Shown: in pieces, positions 16,721 through 25,775 of the stretch | Layout of the letters: the number at the start of each line of letters is the position of its first letter | Position numbering within the stretch: position 1 is the first letter of the stretch | Source: Primorskyibacter sedentarius | Lineage (GTDB): Bacteria; Pseudomonadota; Alphaproteobacteria; Rhodobacterales; Rhodobacteraceae | Length of the DNA: 64,000 bases | Assembly (NCBI RefSeq): GCF_004342065.1 | Contig: NZ_SLZU01000005.1 | Span: 62,001 to 126,000 of the forward strand | Reading direction: 5' to 3' | Notes under the pieces: model-generated | Told to the model about the DNA's origin: nothing | The model's input: only the letters and a program-made list of their open reading frames with translations | Database searches by the model: none | Translations under genes and position numbers: made by a program

Positions 16721-17904
16721 CGAGAATGACAGCGGTGACGGAACGTCTGGCCAATCTGGGTGGCGCAAAGTGGGAAGTCCACCTGAAGGCCCGGGATTTG
16801 AAAGACGCGGGCGCGGATATCATCGAGATGACAATCGGCGAACCGGACGTGCCTGTGGCAGACAGCCTGATTGACGCCACCGTCACCGCCTTGCGCGCGG
16901 GTCGTACTGCCTATTCCAACGGTCGCGGAGAGGTCGGGCTGCTGACCGCGCTGGCCGAACGCTATACAAACACACGTGGGCGACTCTTCGGGCCCGAAAA
17001 CTTCCTGTGTTTTCCGGGCACGCAAACGGCGCTTTTTGCGGTTCTGGCCGGTGTGGCACAGGACGGGGACGAGGTGCTTGTCGGGGACCCGATGTACGCA
17101 ACCTACGAGGCCGTCGTGCGCGCAACCGGTGCCGAGATGGTTCCCGTCCCGCTGCGGCCCGAACATGGGTTTCGGATGCAGGCCGAGGATATAGCCGCAA
17201 GGATCACCCCGAAGACCCGCGCCATCCTGCTCAACACGCCGCATAACCCGACCGGTGCGATCCTCACGGCCGAGGATATCGCGTCTATTGCCGATCTGGC
17301 GAAGGCCCATGACCTCTGGATCATCTCGGACGAGGTATATGAAGAACTGGTCTTTGACGGGGCGAGCTTCTGCTCTCCGCTTTCCCATCCTGACATTGCA
17401 GACCGGGTGATTGCTGTCTCCTCGATCTCGAAATCGCATGCCGCGCCGGGGTTTCGCAGCGGCTGGTGCGTGGCCTCGGCGGCCTTTTGCGAGGCCCTGC
17501 TGCCCTATTCGGAAAGCATGCTTTTCGGAAACCAGCCCTTTATCGCTGACATGACGGAGAAAGCCGTGCGCGAAGGCTCAGAAGCCGCATCGGGCATGGT
17601 CGCACGCTTCGCCGCGCGTGCTGAACGGGTCGCCGCGCGGCTGCACAGCGAAACCGGACTTGTCGTTCACCGGCCGCAGGCAGGCATGTTCGCAATGATC
17701 AATGTCGCCAGTACCGGCATGAACGGGGATGCCTATGCCTGGAGCCTGCTGGACCACGGTGTTGCGATTATGCCGGGCTCTGCCTTCGGGCACGGGTTGA
17801 CCGGCTGGGTGCGCGTGGCGCTCACCATCCCTGACGACGCGCTGGACGTCGCACTCGACCGGATCGTCATGCACGCCAACCAGCGTGGCATGCGAATTGC
17901 CTGA
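16717..17904 (+). CDS. PLP-dependent class I/II aminotransferase
   Basis: A 395-aa fold-type I aminotransferase starting at the ATGA overlap with the TetR gene (ATG 16726 is an alternative). Family features are EMTIGEPDVPV near the start, YSNGRGEVGLLTALAERY, NTPHNPTGAILT, DEVYEELVF and the PLP-lysine motif SSISKSHAAPGFRSGW. The C-terminal VRVALTIPDD holds the carboxylate-binding Arg. The class covers aspartate, aromatic and many specialised transaminases, so the substrate is unresolved. It is followed by a strong hairpin and the convergent TRAP operon. Confidence 0.9.
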   Translation: MTRMTAVTERLANLGGAKWEVHLKARDLKDAGADIIEMTIGEPDVPVADSLIDATVTALRAGRTAYSNGRGEVGLLTALAERYTNTRGRLFGPENFLCFPGTQTALFAVLAGVAQDGDEVLVGDPMYATYEAVVRATGAEMVPVPLRPEHGFRMQAEDIAARITPKTRAILLNTPHNPTGAILTAEDIASIADLAKAHDLWIISDEVYEELVFDGASFCSPLSHPDIADRVIAVSSISKSHAAPGFRSGWCVASAAFCEALLPYSESMLFGNQPFIADMTEKAVREGSEAASGMVARFAARAERVAARLHSETGLVVHRPQAGMFAMINVASTGMNGDAYAWSLLDHGVAIMPGSAFGHGLTGWVRVALTIPDDALDVALDRIVMHANQRGMRIA

Positions 17905-17906
17905 GG

Positions 17907-17937
17907 CGCCGCCGGACCCGTTCAGGATCCGGCGGCG
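17907..17937. terminator. Bidirectional GC-rich terminator-like hairpin
   Basis: CGCCGCCGGA pairs with TCCGGCGGCG (10 bp) around an 11-nt loop, in the 42-nt gap between the convergent aminotransferase and dctM genes. No T-run is present, so termination may need Rho or work only partly, but position and stability fit a shared terminator. Confidence 0.7.
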
Positions 17938-17946
17938 TCACGTCGT

Positions 17947-19323
17947 TCAGTTGGTGATGATCTCTGGCCCCATGAAGGTCGTTGGCAGCCATGTCGAGAG
18001 CACCGGAATGTAGGTCACCATGATCAGGAAGACGAACATCACGGCAAGGAATGGCAGCGCGGCGCGCACGACCCGCATCATCGGCATGCCCGCAACACCG
18101 GATGTCACGAAAAGGTTCAGCCCGACGGGCGGCGTGATCATCCCGATTTCCATGTTCACGACCATGATGATGCCCAGATGGATCGGGTCGATCCCCAGCT
18201 GTATCGCAATCGGGAATACCAGCGGGGCAACGATCACGATCAGACCCGAAGGCTCCATGAACTGACCACCGATCAGCAGGATCACGTTCACGATCACAAG
18301 GAACATCACAGCGCCGAAACCCGCTGAAAGCATGGCCCCCGCGATCTGCTGTGGGATCTGTTCGTCGGTCAGCACGTGTTTGAGGATCAACGCATTGGCG
18401 ATGATGAACATCAGCGTGACGGTCAGCTTGCCCGCCTCGAACAGCGTGTCGCGCGTATCGCGGTGAAAGAACACCGTCACCAGCGCGATCGGCTTGTCCA
18501 GCAGCGTCAGGTTGCGTTGCCCGTCGGGGCGCGACAGTGGACCCATGTCCCGGTAGATGAAGCTGGCAATCAGAAAGGCATAGACGGCAGCGACAGCAGC
18601 CGCCTCTGTCGGCGTAAAGATGCCGCCATAGATGCCGCCCAGGATGATGACGATCAGGAACAGGCCCCAGCCTGCCTCTCGCCCGGCGGCAAAGACCTCT
18701 CCCCAGCCCTTCCATTCGCCCTTGGGCAATTTCTTGACCACCGCGATCATGAAGATGGTGAACATCAGCATCATCCCCGCCATGAGGCCGGGGATGACGC
18801 CCGCAAGGAACATCCGCCCGACGGACACATCCGTGGCCGAGGCATAGACGACCATCACGATGGATGGCGGGATGAGAATGCCCAGCGTGCCGGCATTCGC
18901 GATTACACCCGCCGCGAATTCCTTTGAATACCCCACCTGCCGCATACCTGCGATCACGATGGATCCAATCGCCACCACGGTTGCGGGCGACGACCCTGAC
19001 AGCGCGGCAAAGAGCATGCAGGCAAAGACGCCCGCAATGGCAAGGCCGCCCGGCAGATGCCCGACAATGGCGATCGAGAAACGAATGATCCGTTTCGCGA
19101 CACCGCCGGTCGACATGAAACTGGAGGCGAGGATGAAGAACGGGATGGCCAGCAGCGTGTAATGCCCCGCCATGGCCTGAAAGAATGTCTGCGCGATGGA
19201 GGCAAGCGAGGTGTCGCTCAGCACCAGCAGGAACACGACTGAAGACAATCCAAGGCTGACGGCAATCGGCACCCCGATCAGCATCAGCGCGATGACCATC
19301 ACAAAAAGAAAGACGATTTCCAT
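17947..19323 (-). CDS. dctM: TRAP transporter large permease DctM
   Basis: A 458-aa inner-membrane protein with about 12 hydrophobic segments, starting MEIVFLFVMVIALMLIGVPIAVSLGLSS. Conserved DctM motifs include SGSSPATVVAIGSI, GILIPPSIVMVVY, GGIYGGIFTPTEAAAVAAVYAF and NMEIGMITPPVGLNLFV. It carries an extra loop of about 45 residues after the FTPTEAA motif (PLSRPDGQRNLTLLDK...), longer than in compact DctM proteins. It forms a sodium-driven importer with DctQ (5 nt upstream) and DctP. Confidence 0.95.
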   Translation of the reverse strand: MEIVFLFVMVIALMLIGVPIAVSLGLSSVVFLLVLSDTSLASIAQTFFQAMAGHYTLLAIPFFILASSFMSTGGVAKRIIRFSIAIVGHLPGGLAIAGVFACMLFAALSGSSPATVVAIGSIVIAGMRQVGYSKEFAAGVIANAGTLGILIPPSIVMVVYASATDVSVGRMFLAGVIPGLMAGMMLMFTIFMIAVVKKLPKGEWKGWGEVFAAGREAGWGLFLIVIILGGIYGGIFTPTEAAAVAAVYAFLIASFIYRDMGPLSRPDGQRNLTLLDKPIALVTVFFHRDTRDTLFEAGKLTVTLMFIIANALILKHVLTDEQIPQQIAGAMLSAGFGAVMFLVIVNVILLIGGQFMEPSGLIVIVAPLVFPIAIQLGIDPIHLGIIMVVNMEIGMITPPVGLNLFVTSGVAGMPMMRVVRAALPFLAVMFVFLIMVTYIPVLSTWLPTTFMGPEIITN

Positions 19324-19328
19324 GATGA

Positions 19329-20018
19329 TCAGTCCCCGCGGTTCATGTGCGCAACGTCGTCGACGGCGTCTTCGGCTTCATGGCTGACGATCAGGCTGTT
19401 GGACTGCCCCGTCGCAAGCCGGATCGTGGCCTGGATGTAGCGAAACAGCAGCAGCGCCATGCCGAAGGGCAGCATGACATAGGGGATGAAACGCGGCAGT
19501 TTCTCGTAATCTTCGCCCTCGTTCATGATCGGCTGTATCCAGCGCAGCCATTCCGGAAAGCGGATATCGACGACCTCGTACCAGCCGCGATATGACGTGC
19601 GCTTCATCTCTTCGAGGCCGGTGGGGAACCAGCGCCCTGTTGTCTGCGGCAGGTTCGCGAAATTGGCCCAGTAATCCCACGCCCCCTTCATCAGCAGCGC
19701 CGAATAGATGATGCAGATTACCCCGCAAAACAGCGCCAGAAGGCGTCGCGGGCCGGGCGCCAGAAGGTTTGTCACGGCATCCACACCAAGGTGGGCCGTG
19801 ACCTTCACGGCATAGCTCACCCCGAAAAGCACAAGCCAGGCGAACAGGAAGGTTACCGCTTCCAGCCCCCATACCAGACCGGTGTTGAACCCGTAGCGCA
19901 GCACGACATTTGTGAACGTGATCAAGGTCATGATCCCGAGGATCAGCGCGATCGCGGTCTCCTCGATCTCGTTCACGAACCGGCCAAGCGCCGATTGCGG
20001 TTGGTAATGGGCGGACAT
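19329..20018 (-). CDS. dctQ: TRAP transporter small permease DctQ
   Basis: A 229-aa membrane protein from the ATG at 20018, which follows GGAGGGG. Four hydrophobic segments are visible (AIALILGIMTLITFTNVVL, VTFLFAWLVLFGVSYAV, LLALFCGVICIIYSALL, YVMLPFGMALLLFRYI). Between helices 3 and 4 is a hydrophilic insert of about 60 residues, making it longer than typical 160-190-aa DctQ proteins but similar to the C4-dicarboxylate DctQ of Rhodobacter capsulatus. It couples DctM to DctP. Confidence 0.92.
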   Translation of the reverse strand: MSAHYQPQSALGRFVNEIEETAIALILGIMTLITFTNVVLRYGFNTGLVWGLEAVTFLFAWLVLFGVSYAVKVTAHLGVDAVTNLLAPGPRRLLALFCGVICIIYSALLMKGAWDYWANFANLPQTTGRWFPTGLEEMKRTSYRGWYEVVDIRFPEWLRWIQPIMNEGEDYEKLPRFIPYVMLPFGMALLLFRYIQATIRLATGQSNSLIVSHEAEDAVDDVAHMNRGD

Positions 20019-20118
20019 GTTTCCCCTCCGAAAATGTCTGGTCGCGTCGCCGGTGTCACCGACTGCGCAGGACCGTTGACCGGGACAAGCTGCCGTCCCA
20101 ACCCAAATGGGCCTTGAT

Positions 20119-20149
20119 CCCTGCCCCCACATTATGCGCGGAGGCAGGG
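20119..20149 (-). terminator. Intercistronic hairpin between dctP and dctQ
   Basis: CCCTGCC pairs with GGCAGGG (7 bp) in the 144-nt gap just after the dctP stop. Such hairpins commonly stabilise the upstream binding-protein mRNA or partly terminate, giving more DctP than permease. The same arrangement recurs after the two sugar binding-protein genes of the window. Confidence 0.55.
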
Positions 20150-20162
20150 TTTGCGTCACTGA

Positions 20163-21167
20163 TCAGTGTTTCGCATTGATCGCCTGTGCAGCGTCAATGT
20201 TTTCCTGACCGACATCATCGGTGAACTGTTCCCAGACGGGCTTCATCGCGTCGACCCAGGCTTGACGTTGGTCGGCATCCAGCTCCCGGATTTCGGCGCC
20301 GGCGTCCAGCACGGCCTGACGGGCCTGCATGTCGACCTCACCCACCGCGGCGTTCCGCTCGTCGGTAACTTCGTTAATGATGGTTGTCAGCTGGTCGCGA
20401 ACATCATCCGACAGCCCGTCCCACCAATCGGTGGAGGTCACGAGCATGTAGTCGAGAACACCGTGGTTGGTTTCGGTCGTGCCATCCTGAACCTCAAAGA
20501 ACTTCTGGCCGTAGATGTTTGACCATGTGTTCTCCTGCCCGTCGACCACACCGGTTTGCAGCGCGCCGTAAACTTCGGAGAAGGCCATCGGCTGCGGGCT
20601 GGCATCAAGCGCCTCGAACTGCGCCTTGAGCACATCCGAAGGCTGCACGCGGAATTTCAGACCGGCCGCATCTTCGGGAGAGATCAGCGGCTTGCTCGCC
20701 GACATCTGCTTCATCCCGTTATGCCAGAAACCCAGTCCCAACAGCCCACGGCGGGCCATCGATTCCTTCATCGCCTGACCCGTTTCAGAGTTCTGGAACT
20801 CGTTCACGGCATTGATGTTCTTGAACATGAACGGCAGGTCGAAAATGCGGAACACCTTGGTGAACTGTTCGAATTTCGACAGCGATGGCGCCGCCATCTG
20901 AACATCACCCTGAAGCATCGCTTCGAGAACCTGATCATCGTTGTAAAGCGTGGAGTTCGGGAAGACCTCCATGCAGGCCTTGCCGTTCATCTCTTCGTTG
21001 ACCCGCTCCATCAGCAAAGATGCCGCGATACCCTTGGGGTGGCGGTCGGTATTTGTGACGTGGCTGAACTTGATAACGACCTCACCATCGTCACAAGCGG
21101 CGGCCGCCGTCTGAGCGGTTGCGGTCAAAGCGGCCGCAATGGCCGCGGTTGCCAGTAGTTTTTTCAT
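20163..21167 (-). CDS. dctP: TRAP substrate-binding protein DctP, C4-dicarboxylate type
   Basis: A 334-aa periplasmic protein from the ATG at 21167 with GGGAGGAG upstream and signal peptide MKKLLATAAIAAALTATAQ. Family features are VIKFSHVTNTDRHPKG, LGFWHNGMKQMSASKPL, the carboxylate-binding Arg in LKFRVQPSDV and the motif QTGVVDGQENTWSNI. These match the succinate/malate/fumarate DctP branch more than sialate or ectoine types. First gene of dctPQM. The 288-nt divergent gap to the P-type ATPase gene should hold promoters for both; I see no unambiguous box. Confidence 0.93.
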   Translation of the reverse strand: MKKLLATAAIAAALTATAQTAAAACDDGEVVIKFSHVTNTDRHPKGIAASLLMERVNEEMNGKACMEVFPNSTLYNDDQVLEAMLQGDVQMAAPSLSKFEQFTKVFRIFDLPFMFKNINAVNEFQNSETGQAMKESMARRGLLGLGFWHNGMKQMSASKPLISPEDAAGLKFRVQPSDVLKAQFEALDASPQPMAFSEVYGALQTGVVDGQENTWSNIYGQKFFEVQDGTTETNHGVLDYMLVTSTDWWDGLSDDVRDQLTTIINEVTDERNAAVGEVDMQARQAVLDAGAEIRELDADQRQAWVDAMKPVWEQFTDDVGQENIDAAQAINAKH

Positions 21168-21455
21168 ATTATCTCCTCCCTGGAGTTTTTGTTTGTAGCT
21201 TGATGACATCGGCTTGACACGCGATGCCGTAACGTCAGCGAACGGCCTTCAGACCAGATCCGCCAGCTGTTCCGAAGGTCGGGCCAAATTCCGAAAAATA
21301 CAATCCCTTTCAACGCGCATATCGCAGACGGACGCGGTAAATGGATCTTGCACGCTGCTTGACCTCGATCAACGTCAATGTCCGGGCCCATTTGATAGCG
21401 CTGGAAGAAGAGCTGACCTTGGCAAAAGGGGCCAGCATGACCGCGCCGGGAAAGC

Positions 21456-24131
21456 ATGATGGAAAACAAGCGAGACGCGCAATTCTTCGCCCTGCCCGCC
21501 CCCGAGGTTCTGACCGCCCTTGAGGTTGATGCCGCGCGCGGCCTTGCGCGGGATGATATCTCCCGAAGGCGACAAAGGTTCGGGGCAAACCAGCTGGAGG
21601 CGTCGGATCGCACCAGTTGGGTCGAGATTGTCCTGCATCAGTTCAAGAGCGTCATCGTTTGGTTGCTCGCCACGGCAAGTGGCTTCGCGCTCTATCTTGG
21701 TGATCTTGCCGAGGCCGTCGCGATCATTGTCGTTTTGATGATCAATTTCGTGATCGGCTTCGTCACTGAACTGCGCGCCAACCGTTCGATGGAAGCGCTG
21801 CGCAAATTCGCGCGGGTCAAGAGCCGTGTCAGGCGGCATGGGCAGGAAATCACCATCGACGCCGAGGAACTGGTTCCCGGCGACCTCGTGCTGCTGGAAG
21901 AAGGCGATGTGGTGACCGCCGACCTGCGTCTGATCCAGTCGAGCGGGTTGCATTGCGACGAAAGCGTTCTGACCGGAGAGTCTCATCCTGTCGCCAAGAG
22001 CGTTGATGCCCTTGCCCCCGATCTTCCGCTGGCCGACCGGGTGAACATGGCGTTCAAGGGCACGTCGGTCACACGCGGACGCGCTGAAGGGGTCGTCGTT
22101 GCGACCGGTATGGCCACGGAACTGGGCAGGATCAGTGATCTGGTCCAGAAGGCCGAGGCGAAGGTCGCCCCGCTTGAACGCAGGTTGGACCGGTTGGGCC
22201 ACAAACTGATCTGGCTGACGCTGGCGCTCGCCCTGATCACCGTGTTGGCGGGGCTGTTACGGGGGCACGCCCTGACCGACATGATCCAGACGGGCGTGGC
22301 GCTGGCCGTCGCCGCGGTCCCCGAGGGCCTGCCAGTCGTCGCGACCCTGACACTTGCCCGTGGGATGTGGCGGATGGCTGCGCACAACGCCCTGATCTCT
22401 AACATGCCATCGGTCGAAACCCTGGGCGCGACGACCGTCATCCTTACCGACAAGACCGGCACGCTGACGCAGAACCGGATGGCGGCTGTGCGCTACATTC
22501 TGGCCCAGACCGAACCGGAGCTTGGCGAGGACATCGGGGGCGCTCCGGGCGGTGCGCTCTTGAAGGCGATGCAGATCGGCCTTCTGTGCAACGCCGCCTC
22601 GCTGGAAAGCGGGACCGATGGAACCCCGGCACCCGGAGATCCGATGGAACGCGCCTTGCTGCTGGCCGCCCGCGACGCAGGGATCGATCTGGCCCAAACC
22701 CGGCATCGCTACCCGGAAGTCGACCAACACCCGTTTGATGCCGATCTGAAAATGATGGCGACGGTGCATGACACGGAACAAGGCATTCTGGTCGCCGTGA
22801 AAGGTGCCCCGGAAGCCGTTCTGCAACATTGCGTTTCAGTTCTTGATGAAGATGGCGAAACCTACGTCCTCGATCAGGCGGAGCTGCAGCGCTGGACGGG
22901 TCGGGCCGAAGCGGCGGCACAGGAGGGTTTGCGCCTTCTGGCACTGGCTTTTCATGAAGCGGCTGACTGTCCCGAGACCCCCTTCGGGCAGCTCACATTG
23001 GCAGGGATCGTCTGTCTTCGCGATCCGATCCGCCCGAATGTCCCCGACGCGCTTCGGCAGACCCGCAAGGCCGGTGTGCGTGTGGTCATGGTCACCGGCG
23101 ACCACGCCCGCACGGCTGCGGCCATCGCCACTGCGGCCGGCCTTGGGGAGGCTCCTCTGAATGTGATCGAAAGGGACGAGCTTGCCCGGACCGATCTTAC
23201 AACCCTAGGCGAGGAAGATCGGCGCAAGCTGCTAGACGTGGATATTTTTGCGCGGGTGGAGCCGATCACCAAGCTGCACCTCGTGCGTCTTTATCAGGAC
23301 AGCGGCGAAATTGTTGCCATGACCGGGGATGGTGTCAACGACGCGCCGGCCCTGAAGAAAGCCGATATCGGGATCGCCATGGGGCTGCGAGGAACAGAGG
23401 TCGCGCGTGAGGCCGCGGACATGGTGCTCAAGGACGACAATTTCGCGACGATCGTCACCGCGATGCGTCAGGGCCGTGTCATCCTTGATAATATACGGAC
23501 CTTCGTCGTCTATCTCATGTCCTGCAATGTCAGCGAGATCCTCGTCGTCGGGCTGGCAATCGCGGCGGGGCTGCCAGCGCCCTTGCTGCCGCTTCAGATC
23601 CTGTTTTTGAACCTGATCACTGACGTCTTCCCGGCCTTCGCCCTGGGCCTTGGCCAGGGGGATGACAGGATCATGGAACGCCCTCCGCGCGATCCGGCCG
23701 AAACCATCGTAACGCGGGGCCATTGGCTCGAAATCGGGATGCTTGGGGTGCTGATCACCGGGTTGACCCTGCTGGCCTTCATCCTTGCGCTTTACTGGCT
23801 GAAGCTTGGCACTGAGGGCGCGGTGACCGTCTCGTTCCTGACCTTGGCACTGGCGCAGCTTTGGAATGTATTCAACATGCGCGCGCCGGGCAGTCCCATC
23901 CTTGTCAACGAAGTCACCGGGAACCGCACTGTCTGGGGCGCCATCGCCTTATGCATCGGCCTGCTTGCCGCCGCGCTCTGGATACCCGAGCTCGCTGCGG
24001 TTCTTGACCTCGCGGATCCCGGCGCGGCGGGGCTGATGCTGGCAGGTGGCATGAGCAGCTTGCAGTTCATCCTCGGGACAGCGCTTGTCGGGCTGAATAT
24101 TCCGCGGCGCCTCGGGGCGCGGGCAGCTTAG
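21456..24131 (+). CDS. P-type cation ATPase, Ca2+-ATPase (P2A)-like
   Basis: An 891-aa pump with actuator TGES (LTGESHPV), phosphorylation motif DKTGTLTQNRM at Asp332, MVTGDHARTAAAIA and the hinge TGDGVNDAPALKKADIG. About ten membrane helices are visible. Ion ligands of SERCA-type pumps are conserved: PEGLP in M4, N and E in CNVSEI of M5, and N, T and D in NLITDVFPA of M6, so Ca2+ export is plausible, though Mn2+ cannot be excluded. No N-terminal heavy-metal domain. It is monocistronic and divergent from dctP. Confidence 0.92.
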   Translation: MMENKRDAQFFALPAPEVLTALEVDAARGLARDDISRRRQRFGANQLEASDRTSWVEIVLHQFKSVIVWLLATASGFALYLGDLAEAVAIIVVLMINFVIGFVTELRANRSMEALRKFARVKSRVRRHGQEITIDAEELVPGDLVLLEEGDVVTADLRLIQSSGLHCDESVLTGESHPVAKSVDALAPDLPLADRVNMAFKGTSVTRGRAEGVVVATGMATELGRISDLVQKAEAKVAPLERRLDRLGHKLIWLTLALALITVLAGLLRGHALTDMIQTGVALAVAAVPEGLPVVATLTLARGMWRMAAHNALISNMPSVETLGATTVILTDKTGTLTQNRMAAVRYILAQTEPELGEDIGGAPGGALLKAMQIGLLCNAASLESGTDGTPAPGDPMERALLLAARDAGIDLAQTRHRYPEVDQHPFDADLKMMATVHDTEQGILVAVKGAPEAVLQHCVSVLDEDGETYVLDQAELQRWTGRAEAAAQEGLRLLALAFHEAADCPETPFGQLTLAGIVCLRDPIRPNVPDALRQTRKAGVRVVMVTGDHARTAAAIATAAGLGEAPLNVIERDELARTDLTTLGEEDRRKLLDVDIFARVEPITKLHLVRLYQDSGEIVAMTGDGVNDAPALKKADIGIAMGLRGTEVAREAADMVLKDDNFATIVTAMRQGRVILDNIRTFVVYLMSCNVSEILVVGLAIAAGLPAPLLPLQILFLNLITDVFPAFALGLGQGDDRIMERPPRDPAETIVTRGHWLEIGMLGVLITGLTLLAFILALYWLKLGTEGAVTVSFLTLALAQLWNVFNMRAPGSPILVNEVTGNRTVWGAIALCIGLLAAALWIPELAAVLDLADPGAAGLMLAGGMSSLQFILGTALVGLNIPRRLGARAA

Positions 24132-24186
24132 CCCTAGCGCCTGCCAAAGGTGACCCCGGTCAGGGTTCAGCCCGGGTCCCCGACGA

Positions 24187-25266
24187 TCAACTGGCCGCCA
24201 CGGGCTGTCTTTGCTGGGCGATATAATGCAGCAATGCCTCTTCGGATTGCTTGAGGTTCTTGATCTGGCCAAAGACGCTTAGATGAGCGGTCGCGAACAT
24301 GGACACGATGCTGAGGATCGAGAATTCCTCTTCGCTCCACGTCTGGCTGCGCGGCTCATCGCTGAAGAATTCGACAACGCCATGCAGAACCCCGTTGAGG
24401 ATCAGCGGCGTTCCCGCATAGCTGCCACAAAGACCGTCCGGAGTGTGGGATTTCCCCAGATCGTCAAAGGCGACATGCCTGCACTCCCTGATGACCTCGC
24501 TCGTCAATGCCTTGAAATCGGTGCGACGCTCCAAGGCCGCGATGTGGCCTTGCTCGTCATGATCGAAAATCGGTTCCACCTGTCCGCAACCCGTCTTGCA
24601 GATGCGACCCGCTTTCATCCCCAAGGCCTTGCAACTGGCCCGCAGCAGCTCTTCGAACCGGGTGTGGACGGGAAGATCGGGGGACATGAAGGCCATGGCG
24701 ATGGATTCCCGCATGGCATTGTAGCGCAGCGACCTCTTCAACTGCGTTTCGTTCAGCGCCAGCATCGCCCGCAACAGGATTTCGTCATTCACGCAATGTG
24801 CAAGGTCTTTCAGCGTCTCAAGCTCTGTTTCCGTCCATTCCCGCACCTGATTTTCTATCACGCACAGCGCGCCTGCGGGGCTGCCTTCCGGTGCGATGAT
24901 CGGCACACCCAGATAGGCAATGACATTCAGCTCGTCCACCGCCCGGTTGTCCGCCACCAACGGATGCACACGCGCGTCGGACACCATGAGCGGTTTGCCT
25001 TCGCGCTTCACATGCTGACAAAAGGAATGCGACAAGGGGGTCTGCCGCTGGCCGCGCCAAGGTTCCCCGAGCCCCTGATGGCTGAGAAAATACTGCCTGT
25101 CGCGCTCCTCCTGCACGATGGAGATCAGCGCCACCGGAACCTTGAACAACCGCATGGCCAGCCGCGTCAGCGCGTCAAACGCACCGGGGGTTTCCTGTTC
25201 GGGTTGGCACAGCGCGTCGATGGTGAAGAAATCGGTGGCCGCAGGGCTTTTGGAACTGGCATTCAT
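24187..25266 (-). CDS. Two-GAF-domain sensor protein without output domain
   Basis: A 359-aa soluble protein. GAF1 spans about residues 28-165 (LTRLAMRLFKVPVALISIVQ, SHSFCQHVKREGKPLMVSD, YLGVPIIAPEGSPAGALCVIE) and GAF2 about 200-335 (CGSYAGTPLILNGVLHGVVEFFSD). A short helical linker and tail follow, but there is no histidine kinase, GGDEF or other output module. GAF domains bind small ligands or redox cofactors. It may pass a signal by protein contact. It is convergent with the ATPase gene, and its promoter lies in the 509-nt gap shared with the protease cassette. Confidence 0.85.
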   Translation of the reverse strand: MNASSKSPAATDFFTIDALCQPEQETPGAFDALTRLAMRLFKVPVALISIVQEERDRQYFLSHQGLGEPWRGQRQTPLSHSFCQHVKREGKPLMVSDARVHPLVADNRAVDELNVIAYLGVPIIAPEGSPAGALCVIENQVREWTETELETLKDLAHCVNDEILLRAMLALNETQLKRSLRYNAMRESIAMAFMSPDLPVHTRFEELLRASCKALGMKAGRICKTGCGQVEPIFDHDEQGHIAALERRTDFKALTSEVIRECRHVAFDDLGKSHTPDGLCGSYAGTPLILNGVLHGVVEFFSDEPRSQTWSEEEFSILSIVSMFATAHLSVFGQIKNLKQSEEALLHYIAQQRQPVAAS

Positions 25267-25775
25267 GTCAGGGTCACTCTTGAAACGAAGGTTACGGGGT
25301 ATACGGATTTCCGGGCGTCATTTTCTGCCAAAGCTTGGTTAACATTATCTTTACAAGCTGTTTGCCAGACCGTTTTTCGCGGATATTCATTCGAAACCCG
25401 GCGCAACGTCATGTCTTGCGGGGCCTGCCCCGCAGCCTGAGGGCGAGGGCAGGCAATTCACGTCAATCACATAGTGTGCTATACTGCACGCTGCCGGGTA
25501 TTTTCACCGGTCGGACCGAATCGAATTTTTTTGGAATTGATAAACCTGATGGCAACGGTCAGCTCCCCACCGGGATCGTCTGCACACTGCACCCCACCGC
25601 GCCCGGCACAACTCCAGCGCCACGCTTCACCCTATTGTGCCATGCAAGCGCACGTGCCGATTGACAGCGCCCCCACCCTCCCCGGAACATGGCAGAGGGT
25701 GAATTGCGCGGCTCTGATCACGTCCCAGGTCAGGAACGACACCGTAAAGAGTTACGAAAGAAGGATTTTTGAAAG
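25267..25775. other. 509-nt divergent leader region of the protease-STAND-nuclease cassette
   Basis: This gap separates the GAF protein gene from the subtilase gene. Short frames of 60-110 codons run through it, but they lack ribosome sites and have Pro/Cys/His-rich, non-protein-like composition, so I do not call genes. It contains a promoter candidate at 25457-25485 and an A/T patch at about 25525-25545. The distance from that promoter to the subtilase ATG would give a leader of roughly 285 nt. Confidence 0.55.
25457..25485 (+). promoter_or_regulatory. Sigma-70-type promoter candidate
   Basis: A -35 TTCACG and a -10 TATACT are separated by 17 nt. Four of six and five of six bases match the consensus. 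It points towards the subtilase gene and is the best box I see in the gap; start site unproven. Confidence 0.45.
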
